Below are positions 44,855-53,200 of a stretch of DNA of 64,000 bases, one piece after another. The position numbers and the translations under genes are program-made. Where the stretch lies: positions 106,621 to 170,620 of the forward strand of contig JANDLV010000001.1 in the NCBI GenBank assembly GCA_024330185.1. Direction: 5' to 3'. Under the pieces are notes generated by a model. The model saw only the letters and a program-made list of their open reading frames with translations, was not told the DNA's origin and did not search any database. Numbering within the stretch: position 1 is the stretch's first letter; each line of letters opens with the position of its first letter. Source of the DNA: Candidatus Siliceabacter maunaloa (GTDB lineage: Bacteria; Actinomycetota; Thermoleophilia; Solirubrobacterales; Solirubrobacteraceae).

Positions 44855-45811
44855 ATGCGCCTGCCGACCGTCAGCCCACGCCGCTTCGAGCAGCTCGCCT
44901 GGGTGGCGCTGGCCTTCTTGACGCTGATCATCCTCACGGGCGTCGCCGTCCGGGTCACGGGCTCGGGGCTGGGCTGCCCCGACTGGCCGCGCTGCTACGA
45001 CGACGGCCCGCTCTACGCGGCGACGGGCACCCACAGCTGGATCGAGTTCGCCAATCGGCTCTTGACGTTCGCGGTGGGGCTCGCGGCCATCGCCCCCTTC
45101 GCGGCCGCCTTCCGCCGCCGGCCCTTCCGGCGCGACCTGGTCAAGCTGAGCGTGCTGCTGCCCCTGGGCGTGGTCGCGCAGGGGCTGCTGGGCGGCCTCA
45201 CCGTGATCCTCCACCTCGCGCCGGTGACCGTCATGGCCCACCACCTGCTCTCGATCGCCATCCTCGTGGCCGCGTTCGCGCTGGTCTGGCGCGCGCGCCA
45301 CGAGCCGGGCGCGCGGCCACGCCACGAGCGCGGCGACGCCCGCTGGGTCTGGTCCATGCGCGCCCTCGCGCCCCTGGGGGCGATCACGATCTTCGCCGGC
45401 ACCGTCGCCACCGCCACGGGCCCGCACGCCGGAGGCTCGGGCACGGGCGACGAGGTGCAGCGCCTCACCTTCCTCGGGTCCGGGACCCTCGACTGGGCCA
45501 TTCACCAGCACGGGCGCATCGCGACCGTGCTGGGCCTGCTGGCAGCAGGGCTGTGGCTCTACCTGCGCCGGCGCCCCGAGGCGGGCGATGGCGACCAGCG
45601 CAGGGCGCTCACGGTCCTCTGCGCGCTGCTGCTCGCCCAGGGCGTCGTCGGCGTATCGCAGTACCTGCTGGAGCTGCCGGCGGAGCTGGTCTGGGTGCAC
45701 GTCGCGCTGGCCTCCCTGAGCTGGCTCGCCATCCTCTGGGCGGTCGCTGCGGCGGGGCGCCTGGAGCCCGCGCAGACCCGCTCGCGGGCCCCTCGCCGCG
45801 TGCCCGCGTAG
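44855..45811 (+). CDS. ctaA: Heme A synthase
   Basis: The 318-residue membrane protein oxidises heme O to heme A for cytochrome c oxidase. It has about eight helices and the conserved heme-ligand histidines in HSWIEFANRLL, VMAHHLLSIAI, IHQHGRIATVLG and WVHVALASLSW, plus the family motif TGSGLGCPDWPRCYD. It implies an aa3-type terminal oxidase and aerobic respiration. ATG 44855 is used, which starts just before the first helix. Confidence 0.92.
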   Translation: MRLPTVSPRRFEQLAWVALAFLTLIILTGVAVRVTGSGLGCPDWPRCYDDGPLYAATGTHSWIEFANRLLTFAVGLAAIAPFAAAFRRRPFRRDLVKLSVLLPLGVVAQGLLGGLTVILHLAPVTVMAHHLLSIAILVAAFALVWRARHEPGARPRHERGDARWVWSMRALAPLGAITIFAGTVATATGPHAGGSGTGDEVQRLTFLGSGTLDWAIHQHGRIATVLGLLAAGLWLYLRRRPEAGDGDQRRALTVLCALLLAQGVVGVSQYLLELPAELVWVHVALASLSWLAILWAVAAAGRLEPAQTRSRAPRRVPA

Positions 45812-45866
45812 GCCGGCTCCCACCCGGAGGGTTGACGGAGCACCCGCTACGGGAAAGCCACAGGCC

Positions 45867-46607
45867 ATGGCGCGCGACGAGCCGACCGTACCGTTGCTCG
45901 AAGCCGCTCCCGATCTGGGGGGCTCGCTGGACGACAACGGCCGGGGCACGGCCCGTCTGGTCCGGGTTCGTGTGCTGCGCGTGGGGGTGGGCGCCTGGGA
46001 CCCGCGAAGCCTCAGCCTGGAGTCGGCCCCCCTGGGCCTGCTGGTGGTCGACGGAGCACTCGTGCGGACCACCGAGCTGGGCGGGCGCCGCGCGGTCGAG
46101 CTGGTCAGCGACGGTGACCTCCTGTGGCCCTGGGACGACGATTCGCTGGGCCAGAGGGCCCCGGGCCGGGGCGCCGCCTCTGCGGCAGCCGCCAACGGCG
46201 ACCTGGAGCCGCCCGGCCCCGCCGCCGCAGCCTGGTCGGTCCTCGCGCCCCTGCGGGTCGCCCTGCTGGACGCCCGCGTGGCCGCCCTGGCCGGCCGCAT
46301 GCCCGCGTTCGCCGGGGAGCTGGTGGCCCGCGGGGCACGACGCGCGCGCGCCTTGTCCGCGCAGCTCGCGCTTTCCCAGGTGCCCCGCGTCGACGCCCGC
46401 CTGCACGGGTTCCTGTGGCACCTCGCCGAGCACCACGGACGGGTGCGCCCCGACGGTGTGCTGCTGCCCCTCCCCCTCACGCACGAGCTGCTGGCGGGCC
46501 TCGTCGGCGCCAGGCGGCCCTCGGTGACCACCGCGCTGGGCCAGCTCAGCCGGCGCGGGGCGGTGTCCCGTGTGCCGGAGGGATGGCTGCTGGGCCGCTC
46601 CCCCTAG
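45867..46607 (+). CDS. Crp/Fnr-like transcriptional regulator
   Basis: The 246-residue protein has a cupin-like effector domain (about 30-110, LGLLVVDGALVRTTELGGRR, VELVSDGDLLWPW) and a C-terminal winged HTH with LTHELLAGLVGARRPSVTTA then LGQLSRRGAVSR. The effector site lacks an obvious cAMP-binding RxS motif and there is no FNR-type cysteine set, so the signal is unknown. Its stop codon is part of a TAGTCT box that may start the next gene's leader. Confidence 0.82.
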   Translation: MARDEPTVPLLEAAPDLGGSLDDNGRGTARLVRVRVLRVGVGAWDPRSLSLESAPLGLLVVDGALVRTTELGGRRAVELVSDGDLLWPWDDDSLGQRAPGRGAASAAAANGDLEPPGPAAAAWSVLAPLRVALLDARVAALAGRMPAFAGELVARGARRARALSAQLALSQVPRVDARLHGFLWHLAEHHGRVRPDGVLLPLPLTHELLAGLVGARRPSVTTALGQLSRRGAVSRVPEGWLLGRSP

Positions 46608-46676
46608 TCTCCTTGGCGCAGTAACTGATCTGACAGCCGCGCAACTCCGCCGCCTTCCGGTGGTTTGGAAGGCGGC
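46605..46676 (+). promoter_or_regulatory. Promoter and structured leader of the secreted glycosidase gene
   Basis: TAGTCT (46605-46610) overlaps the stop codon of the regulator gene and could start a leader of about 80 bases. The leader contains a 10-bp-arm hairpin (GCCGCCTTCC at 46649-46658, complement at 46667-46676, loop GGTGGTTT). AGGAGG and the TTG start at 46700 follow. The hairpin could be a terminator or a translation-control element; I do not recognise it as a known riboswitch. Confidence 0.5.
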
Positions 46677-46699
46677 AACCCCGACCAGGAGGCCCCACC

Positions 46700-47773
46700 T
46701 TGCCCCGAGCCCCGATACTGGCGCTCGCCGGTGTCCTGGCCGCGCTCGCCGCGCTGCCCGCCACCGCCGCCGCCCAAGACGATGATCGCGTCAATGTCCG
46801 TGTTGGCATGGGCGATCAGAACATCGAGATGTTCGACAACCCTGATTTCCAGGCACTGGAGATGCGGCAGGTCCGCTACTTCATGAAGTGGGACATCATG
46901 GAGGACGAGACCCAGCGCCTGGCTGCGCGCGCGTACATCAAGAAGGCGATCGCCGAGGACTACCGCCCGCTGATCCACCTCTCGACCAACAACTTCGAGT
47001 CCAAGAAGGCCGAGCGGCCCTCGATCGCGGAGTACAACCGCAACGTGAACCGTGTCGTGCGGTACTTCCGCAAGCTGGGCGTGCGTGACTTCGGCACCTG
47101 GAACGAGGCCAACCACTCGACCCAGCCGACGTTCGACAGCCCCAACCACGCTGCGCTGTACTTCAAGGACATGTGGGAGGCCGTGCGCAGCACCTGCACG
47201 ATGCGCTCCTGCCGCGTCGTCGCGCTGGACGTGCTCGACCAGGGCGGCGTCGAACGCTACATCGCGCGGTTCTACAACCGCCTCGACCGCCTCGGCGGTC
47301 AGTGGACCAACCGTGCGCGCTTCGTCGGCGTCCACAACTACTCCGACGTGAACCGCTTCCGCAACCGCGGGCTGGGCGGGATCATCGACGAGGTGGAGCG
47401 CCACCAGCGCGACCCGGTCTTCTGGCTCACGGAGACGGGCGGCCAGGTCGGTTCGACGGGCCCCGACGGGGACTTCTTCTGCGACCCCAACGAGACCGAC
47501 CGGAGCGACCCCAACTCCAAGACCCAGCGTGAGCGGTTCCAGGTCAAGGCGCTGAACTGGCTGTTCAAGCAGGCCGAGACCTACGAGCGGTTCATCGATC
47601 GCGTGTACCTCTACAACTGGCAGGGCGAGGACTGCCGGCTCGGCGAGGACACGCGCAACGGCGGGCAGAGGACCGTGTTCGACGCGGGCCTGATCCGCTC
47701 GTCGCAGGACCCGACCACCCGGCCGGGCTACGACGTCGTCAAGGAGGCCATGGACGAGGAGTTCAAGCGGTAA
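46700..47773 (+). CDS. Secreted clan GH-A-like glycoside hydrolase
   Basis: The 357-residue protein has a signal peptide (about 1-25) and a TIM-barrel-like body. E136 in GTWNEANH and E245 in FWLTETGG fit the acid/base and nucleophile of clan GH-A retaining glycosidases. The sugar substrate is unknown. TTG 46700 is the start: AGGAGG lies seven bases upstream and the signal peptide begins there. Confidence 0.78.
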   Translation: MPRAPILALAGVLAALAALPATAAAQDDDRVNVRVGMGDQNIEMFDNPDFQALEMRQVRYFMKWDIMEDETQRLAARAYIKKAIAEDYRPLIHLSTNNFESKKAERPSIAEYNRNVNRVVRYFRKLGVRDFGTWNEANHSTQPTFDSPNHAALYFKDMWEAVRSTCTMRSCRVVALDVLDQGGVERYIARFYNRLDRLGGQWTNRARFVGVHNYSDVNRFRNRGLGGIIDEVERHQRDPVFWLTETGGQVGSTGPDGDFFCDPNETDRSDPNSKTQRERFQVKALNWLFKQAETYERFIDRVYLYNWQGEDCRLGEDTRNGGQRTVFDAGLIRSSQDPTTRPGYDVVKEAMDEEFKR

Positions 47774-47776
47774 CCC

Positions 47777-48253
47777 TCATCCACCGTCGATCACGGGGCC
47801 AGGCGGGCCAGGTCCGTCCTCCCCGGTGATCGACGGGTCGACGATGGCAGGTGCGCCCTGGCCGAGCTGAAGCTCGGCCAGGGCGTCGTCGTTTCGGGGG
47901 AGCCCGAGGCCACGGGTGGCGCTGGCCTCCTGGTCGAGGCGCAGGGCGCGGCCCGCGCCGATCGGCTCGATGCGGCCCTGGATGCGCACCGGCTCGCCAT
48001 CCGACAGCTTGGCGATCTCGCTGGGGAGGGCGGCCACCAGCACGGCGGCCTCCTCGCCGGCCAGCGCGAAGCCGATGTCGGCGATCGGGTAGGCGCGGCC
48101 CTCGACGGCCACCGTCTCACCAATCTGGTCCGCCCCGGCGGAGGCGACGTCGGCGACGGAGGAGATGTTCTCAGCATCCTCGTCGCCGCCGCAGCCGGCC
48201 AGGAGGGTGGCGGCGAGCAGGGCGGGGATCGCGATGGCGCGGGCTCGGGTCAT
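47777..48253 (-). CDS. Lipoprotein of unknown function
   Basis: The 158-residue protein has a lipoprotein signal (LLAATLLAGCGGDED, cysteine about 21). A small, mostly beta body follows (VAVEGRAYPIADIGFALAG, EPVRIQGRIEPIGAGR) that looks like an OB-type domain, then a Pro/Gly-rich tail. No enzymatic motif is seen. Its 3' end carries a perfect 32-base palindrome that encodes ALAELQLGQG, which probably doubles as the terminator of the convergent glycosidase gene. Confidence 0.65.
   Translation of the reverse strand: MTRARAIAIPALLAATLLAGCGGDEDAENISSVADVASAGADQIGETVAVEGRAYPIADIGFALAGEEAAVLVAALPSEIAKLSDGEPVRIQGRIEPIGAGRALRLDQEASATRGLGLPRNDDALAELQLGQGAPAIVDPSITGEDGPGPPGPVIDGG
47854..47885 (+). terminator. 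15-bp-arm palindrome inside the opposite coding sequence
   Basis: Arms CGCCCTGGCCGAGCT and AGCTCGGCCAGGGCG are perfectly complementary around GA. It lies about 80 bases after the glycosidase stop, inside the 3' end of the convergent lipoprotein gene, where it could end the glycosidase transcript. Confidence 0.65.
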
Positions 48254-48288
48254 GGCCCGGCTCTACCCCTGCACGACCTCCCGACGCA

Positions 48289-48333
48289 GCCACCCGGTCG
48301 GGTGGCATGCAGCCGGGGCCCTACAGCCCCGGC
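48289..48333 (-). terminator. Two adjacent hairpins downstream of the desaturase
   Basis: GCCACCC-GGTC-GGGTGGC (48289-48306) and GCCGGGGC-CCTACA-GCCCCGGC (48312-48333) form two stable stems five bases apart. They occupy the 156-base gap between the desaturase end and the lipoprotein start and probably terminate the leftward desaturase transcript. Confidence 0.7.
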
Positions 48334-48409
48334 GGGTGACGGACCTCGTACGGGGCGCATCCGGGCCCGTGAAGCGCCCAGACACCCCCCACAGCCGGGG
48401 TTCGCCAGC

Positions 48410-49306
48410 CTACGCGGCGACCGCGTGCTCCCCGCGGCCCTCGCGCTCGCGGCGCTCCTGCAGCTCGGGGCTGATGCGCACGACCTGGCGGGCCAGGCCC
48501 ACGCGCTCCAGCGCGAGGATGACCCAGCCGGAGGGGTCCAGCTCCGACTTGCGCAGCCCGTGGTGGGCCGAGCGGGGAAAGGCGTGATGGTTGTGGTGCC
48601 AGGCCTCGCCCAGCGAGGGCAGCGCGAGCCAGAACACGTTGCCCGAGTGGTCGTCGGTCTGGAAGCGCCGGGTGCCGAAGACGTGGCAGACCGAGTTGAT
48701 CGACCACGTGACGTGGTGGATGAGGAAGACGCGGACCAGCCCGCCCCACAGGAGGCCGGTCAGGCCGCCGGCCAGCGTTCCGGTGATGGCCAGGCCGGCA
48801 GCGAAGGGGATGAGCAGGCCGAGCGCCACCCACAGCCCGAACAGCTTGCTGATGGTCTTCAGGCCCCGGTCCTCGAGCAGGTCGCGGGCGTACTGGCGCT
48901 TGGCCGCCTGGCCCTGGGTGTCCAGCAGCCAGCCCATGTGTGCGTAGATGAGGCCACGCACCATGCCGCCGTGGCCGTGGGGCGAATGGGGGTCGCCCTC
49001 CTGGTCGGGATGGGCGTGGTGCTTGCGGTGGTCGGCCACCCAGTCGATGACCGGCCCCTGCACGGTCATGGAGCCCAGGATCGCGAAGGCGTACATGACC
49101 GGCTTGGGCGCGTCGAAGGCGCGATGGGTCAGCAGGCGGTGGAAGCCCACGGTGATGCCCAGCGCCGTGAAGACGTAGAAGACGGCGAGGATGCCCAGGT
49201 CGACGCCGTCCACAGCACCGCCCCACAGGAGGACGATCGCCGCCAGGAAGGCTGCGAACGGGAGGGCGACCGCGGTCAGGTTGGCATAACGCTCGAATCT
49301 GGTCAT
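48410..49306 (-). CDS. Delta-9-type acyl desaturase
   Basis: The 298-residue di-iron membrane desaturase has the three histidine boxes HRLLTH, HRKHH and HHNHH and four or so hydrophobic helices. It introduces a double bond into a saturated acyl chain, using oxygen, and so adjusts membrane fluidity. TACGGT six bases before the ATG suggests a leaderless mRNA. It is divergent from a PucR-type regulator 62 bases away, which may control it. Confidence 0.9.
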   Translation of the reverse strand: MTRFERYANLTAVALPFAAFLAAIVLLWGGAVDGVDLGILAVFYVFTALGITVGFHRLLTHRAFDAPKPVMYAFAILGSMTVQGPVIDWVADHRKHHAHPDQEGDPHSPHGHGGMVRGLIYAHMGWLLDTQGQAAKRQYARDLLEDRGLKTISKLFGLWVALGLLIPFAAGLAITGTLAGGLTGLLWGGLVRVFLIHHVTWSINSVCHVFGTRRFQTDDHSGNVFWLALPSLGEAWHHNHHAFPRSAHHGLRKSELDPSGWVILALERVGLARQVVRISPELQERREREGRGEHAVAA

Positions 49307-49312
49307 GCTCTA

Positions 49313-49318
49313 ACCGTA
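49313..49318 (-). promoter_or_regulatory. TACGGT -10 box for the desaturase
   Basis: TACGGT on the minus strand ends six bases before ATG 49306. A CTCCG-AC-CGGAG palindrome lies nearby in the same divergent gap and may be an operator. Confidence 0.45.
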
Positions 49319-49368
49319 CCCAGAGAGTTGCGCCGTTTCTCCGACCGGAGCCCAAGCGATCAGGTCAC

Positions 49369-50598
49369 ATGATTGAGCGTTCGCACAACGAGACGCCGCC
49401 GTGGGCGGCGCTGGAGCCCCCGGTGGCCGCCGCGTTGCGCCCGGCCCTCCCTGCGCTGGCCGACGAGATCATCGCCGCCGTGCGGGTGGCCGTGCCCGCA
49501 TACGCGATCCCGCTGCGCGGCTCGTTCGCACGCAACATCCGCCTCGGCGTGGAGCAGGCGCTGGGCGGCTTCCTGGAGCTGATCGAGTCGCGCGACGAGG
49601 CGCGCCTGCCCGGGCGCGAGGTCTACGAGGGCCTGGGGCGCGGGGAGGTGCGCGCCGGGCGCTCGCTCGACGCGCTGCTGAGCGCCTACCGCGCGGGCGC
49701 CCAGCTCTCGTGGCGGCGCCTGGCCGAGCAGGGTCAGCGCGCGGGCCTGCCGCCGGACACCCTCTACACGCTGGCCGAGGCGATCTTCGCCTACATCGAC
49801 GAGCTGTCGGCGGCCACCGCGCACGGCCACGCCCAGGCCCAGTCCGCGGCGGCGGGCGAGCGCCTCGAGCTCCGTCGCCGGCTGCTGCGCCTGCTGCTGC
49901 GCGACCCGCCGCCGGCCGTCGAGGAGGTCGAGGTTGCCGCGCGCGACGCGGGCTGGACGGTGCCGTCGTGCCTGGCCGTGGTGGCGGTCGCGCCGCAACG
50001 GCCGGGGGCGCTGCCCGGGCGGGTCGGAGAGGGGGTGCTCGTGGGCGGGGAGGAGGAGGGCACGGTCCTGCTCGCGGTCCCCGATCCCGATGGCCCCGGC
50101 GTCCACGCGCAGCTCGTCCACGCCCTGCGCGCCATGCCGGCCGCGCTGGGCCCCGCGGTCACGCCGGCCGATGCGCGGCACAGCGCCCAGCGCGCCCGCG
50201 CGGCGCTCGCGCTGCACGGGCGCCTGAGCGAGGGGCACGAGCCGCCCGCCCTCGTCGTCGCCGATGACCATCTCCTCGACCTGCTCCTCGCCGCGCAGCC
50301 GCGCCTGGCCGCCGACCTCGTGCGCCGCCGCCTCGCGCCGCTCGACGCCCTGTCCGAGCCCGTCCACGACCGCCTGACCGAGACCCTGGCCGCCTGGCTG
50401 GACAACCTCGGCGAGGCGCGCCCGGCGGCGCGGGCACTCAACGTGCACGTCCAGACCGTGCGCTACCGCCTCGGTCAGCTCCGCGAGCTGCTGAGCGACG
50501 CGCTGGACGACCCCGACGCACGGCTGGAGCTCGCCCTGGCGCTGCGCGCGCGCGGCGTGGGTCGGGAGCAGACAGCCGTCGGTACCCCGACGAGCTGA
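49369..50598 (+). CDS. PucR-family transcriptional regulator
   Basis: The 409-residue protein has a mostly helical N-terminal region (about 20-160, RsbRD-like), a middle GGDEF-like degenerate part and the C-terminal PucR HTH (RAARALNVHVQTVRYRLGQL in pattern, about 365-395). Such regulators act as helix-turn-helix activators or repressors with small-molecule or membrane cues. Its divergent position next to the desaturase makes that gene the first candidate target. Confidence 0.82.
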   Translation: MIERSHNETPPWAALEPPVAAALRPALPALADEIIAAVRVAVPAYAIPLRGSFARNIRLGVEQALGGFLELIESRDEARLPGREVYEGLGRGEVRAGRSLDALLSAYRAGAQLSWRRLAEQGQRAGLPPDTLYTLAEAIFAYIDELSAATAHGHAQAQSAAAGERLELRRRLLRLLLRDPPPAVEEVEVAARDAGWTVPSCLAVVAVAPQRPGALPGRVGEGVLVGGEEEGTVLLAVPDPDGPGVHAQLVHALRAMPAALGPAVTPADARHSAQRARAALALHGRLSEGHEPPALVVADDHLLDLLLAAQPRLAADLVRRRLAPLDALSEPVHDRLTETLAAWLDNLGEARPAARALNVHVQTVRYRLGQLRELLSDALDDPDARLELALALRARGVGREQTAVGTPTS

Positions 50599-50600
50599 GC

Positions 50601-51548
50601 TCAGATCCCTGCCAGCACGACCGTCTGCGGCCGGCCCTCCACGTCCGCCAGCTCCAGGGGGCCGTAGCCGGCCTCGCCGAGCCAGCGCCGGTAGTCCTCT
50701 TCGCCGTGCGCATCGCCTCCCTCGGTGGCGACCAGCATCTGCAGCGCGAAGATCGACGCGACGGGGTTGCGAGCGCGCAGGAAGGTGACGATGGCCAGCC
50801 CGCCGCCCGGAGCGATGATCGCGCGCAGCCTGCGGTAGAGATCGAGGTTGCGCCGGCCGTCGAAGGTGTGGGTGACGCCCGCGCAGAGCACGAGGTCGAA
50901 CGGCCCGGGCGGGAGGGTCGCGTGGAAGTCGCCGGGGAACAGCTCGACACCCCCCTCGGTCAGCCGTTGGCCGCGGTCGACGAGCTCGACGACGTCCGGG
51001 AGATCCTGCATCATGGGGCGCAGTCCGCGCCGCGCGAGCTCCAGCGAGTACTCGCCGTGGCCTCCGCCCAGGTCAAGGACGCGCTCCACCCGCCCGAAGC
51101 GCCTCGTGCAGGCGTCGAGCACGCCCGGGATCAGGCGGCGGGCGTTGGCGGCGAGGAAGTTGAAGAACACCTCTGGTGGCACGCGTGAGGCGGGTGGCTC
51201 GGAGGAGGCCGTGCGGTCCGCCAGCCGATCGCCCAGGAACGTGGCCCAGCGGCGGATCACCACCGCGTGCTGGCGCAGGACCGCGTCCTTCTCCGAGCTC
51301 GACGCTCCCGCGCGGCTCGCGTAGCGCCCATGCTCATCCACCTCGACGAGGCTCCACACCATGAGCGCATCGAGCAGGGCACGCAGCGCGGGCTCTTCGA
51401 GCCCGAGCTGGGCGGCGAGCTCGGCGGGGGTCGCCGGCAGAGCACCGAGCACCCCCGCCTCCATCGCCGCCTCGTGGGCCAGCACCATCCTCCAGTCGGC
51501 CACCTGCCCCGGCGCAGCGAGGAACGAGAGGTCGTCCCCGGCCTCCAT
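50601..51548 (-). CDS. SAM-dependent methyltransferase (O-methyltransferase type)
   Basis: The 315-residue protein has an N-terminal winged-helix dimerisation region (PATPAELAAQLGLEEPALRA) and a Rossmann methyltransferase domain with motif I VLDLGGGHGEYS and LPPGPFDLVLCAGVTH. This matches the Methyltransf_2 O-methyltransferase layout. It is the last gene of the transporter operon and its start overlaps the stop of the binding-protein gene by one base, so it probably modifies a compound related to the imported substrate. The acceptor is unknown. Confidence 0.8.
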   Translation of the reverse strand: MEAGDDLSFLAAPGQVADWRMVLAHEAAMEAGVLGALPATPAELAAQLGLEEPALRALLDALMVWSLVEVDEHGRYASRAGASSSEKDAVLRQHAVVIRRWATFLGDRLADRTASSEPPASRVPPEVFFNFLAANARRLIPGVLDACTRRFGRVERVLDLGGGHGEYSLELARRGLRPMMQDLPDVVELVDRGQRLTEGGVELFPGDFHATLPPGPFDLVLCAGVTHTFDGRRNLDLYRRLRAIIAPGGGLAIVTFLRARNPVASIFALQMLVATEGGDAHGEEDYRRWLGEAGYGPLELADVEGRPQTVVLAGI

Positions 51549-53200
51549 CAGATCCCCAGCCCCGTCTCGCGCCCGGTGGCGAACGCGTGCTTGTTGTTGA
51601 CGCTGGGCACCGTGCCCCCCACGCCGCCGCTCGTGTAGTACCAGCCGTCGAACGCCTCGTTGTTGACGATGGTGAACGACGTCGGGTAGACCAGCGGGAG
51701 CAACGGCAGGTCGCTCGCGATGATCTGCTGCATCCGGGCGGCGATCTGCATGCGCTCGGCGGTGTCCAGCGTGGTGAGCTGCTCCTGGGCGAGCCGATCG
51801 AACTCCTCGTTCTCGTAGCCCTGGGCGTGCTGGGTGGTCTGCGTCCTCGACGAGTAGACGTCGCGCACGTAGTCGGGCTCCTGGTCGGTGTTCATGCCGC
51901 CGAAGCTGATCACCGACAGCTCGGACGCGCCCATGATGACGCGCTCGTTGAAGGTCGGCGGGTCCAGCGCCTCGGGCGTCACCTCCACGCCGAGCTCGCG
52001 CAGGTCGGCCACGATGAGCTCGACGGCCGGCATGGGCCGCTCGTTGTTGAGCAGCAGGGTGTAGCGCAGGGCCTCGCCGTCGGGATCGCTGCGCAGGCCC
52101 TCGGCGCCGCGCTCGTAGCCGGCCTCGTCGAGCAGCCGGTTGGCGGCCTGCGGGTCGTAGGGGTACTGCTCGACGTCGACGTGGAACGGGTTGCCGGCCG
52201 GGATCCAGCCGGGGTTGCCCACGGTGGCGTTGCCGCCGAACAGGCGCATGACCATCTCCTCACGGTCGATCGCCAGCGCGCACGCCCTGCGGAAGCGCAC
52301 ATCGGCCAGCGCGCCGCCCTCGGCCAGGTTCCAGTACAACCCGAACCCGTTGTTGCCCACCGGCGCCTCGATGACCTCGAGCTCGGGGTTCTGGCGAAAC
52401 GGCTCCAGCGCGGGGGGTCGCAGGCCCGGCTGGCTCGCCTGGTCGATCTGGCCGGCCATCAGTGCGGACAGCTCGTCGTCGACGGGCCGGTACTCGATCC
52501 GGCGCACCACGGGACGGCCGAGGAAGTGCTCGTCGTTGGCCGTGTAGAGGTAGGTGCCCTGCCCGGGCTCGTAGGCCTCGAGGCGGTAGGGGCCCGAGCC
52601 GACCAGCACCTCGAGATCGCTCGCCCTGGCCGGATCGTCGATCGACGACCAGATGTGCCTGGGGACGATCGGCACCGCCCCCGCCCCCCCGAACTGCAGG
52701 AAGGTGGCGACCGGGTTGCTCAGGCGGAACTCCACCGTGCGCTCGTCGGTGGCCCTCACCTCCTCGATGTCGGGGACCGGCGTTATGATCACCGTCGGGG
52801 AGATCTCCTCGCGGTGCTCGGCGAAGTACTCGAAGGTGAAGGCGACGTCCTGCGCGGTGAGCGGCCGTCCGTCGTGCCAGGAGATGCCGTCGCGCACCGT
52901 GAAGGTGTACATCCTGCCGTCCTCGGAGACCTCGTAGCCGGAGGCGATCCAGGGCAGGTACTCGCCGCTGGCGTCCTTCCACAGCAGCGTGTCGTAGATG
53001 TAGCTGGTCAGGATGTAGCCGGGCCCGCGCATGTAGGTGAACGGGGAGGGAAGGCCCACGTCCTCGCCGGGGAGGATGAGGGTGACAGGCTCCTCCTGTC
53101 CTTCCTCCTCCTCTCCGCCGCCGCATGACGACAGGTAGAGCGCGCCGACCGCCGCCGCGCTGCCCTGCAGGAAGGTCCTTCTGTCCACAGGATGCATCAC
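51548..53200 (-). CDS. Peptide/nickel-type ABC substrate-binding lipoprotein
   Basis: The 550-residue family 5 solute-binding protein has a Tat-type signal (RRTFLQGSAAAVGALYLSSC) with a lipobox cysteine, so it is folded before export and tethered to the membrane. The family pattern is clear (WHDGRPLTAQDVAFTFEYF, PDIEEVRATDERTVEFRLSN). It delivers peptides, nickel chelates or other ligands to the adjacent permeases. GTG 53200 makes a GTGA overlap with the ATPase gene; ATG 53197 is the alternative. Confidence 0.9.
   Translation of the reverse strand: MMHPVDRRTFLQGSAAAVGALYLSSCGGGEEEEGQEEPVTLILPGEDVGLPSPFTYMRGPGYILTSYIYDTLLWKDASGEYLPWIASGYEVSEDGRMYTFTVRDGISWHDGRPLTAQDVAFTFEYFAEHREEISPTVIITPVPDIEEVRATDERTVEFRLSNPVATFLQFGGAGAVPIVPRHIWSSIDDPARASDLEVLVGSGPYRLEAYEPGQGTYLYTANDEHFLGRPVVRRIEYRPVDDELSALMAGQIDQASQPGLRPPALEPFRQNPELEVIEAPVGNNGFGLYWNLAEGGALADVRFRRACALAIDREEMVMRLFGGNATVGNPGWIPAGNPFHVDVEQYPYDPQAANRLLDEAGYERGAEGLRSDPDGEALRYTLLLNNERPMPAVELIVADLRELGVEVTPEALDPPTFNERVIMGASELSVISFGGMNTDQEPDYVRDVYSSRTQTTQHAQGYENEEFDRLAQEQLTTLDTAERMQIAARMQQIIASDLPLLPLVYPTSFTIVNNEAFDGWYYTSGGVGGTVPSVNNKHAFATGRETGLGI

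Noticed and set aside
46617..46699. SAM or other known riboswitch before the glycosidase
   Set aside because: A GGCAACCCC segment is reminiscent of SAM-type RNAs, but the surrounding helices do not match any class I can recall, so only a structured leader is claimed.
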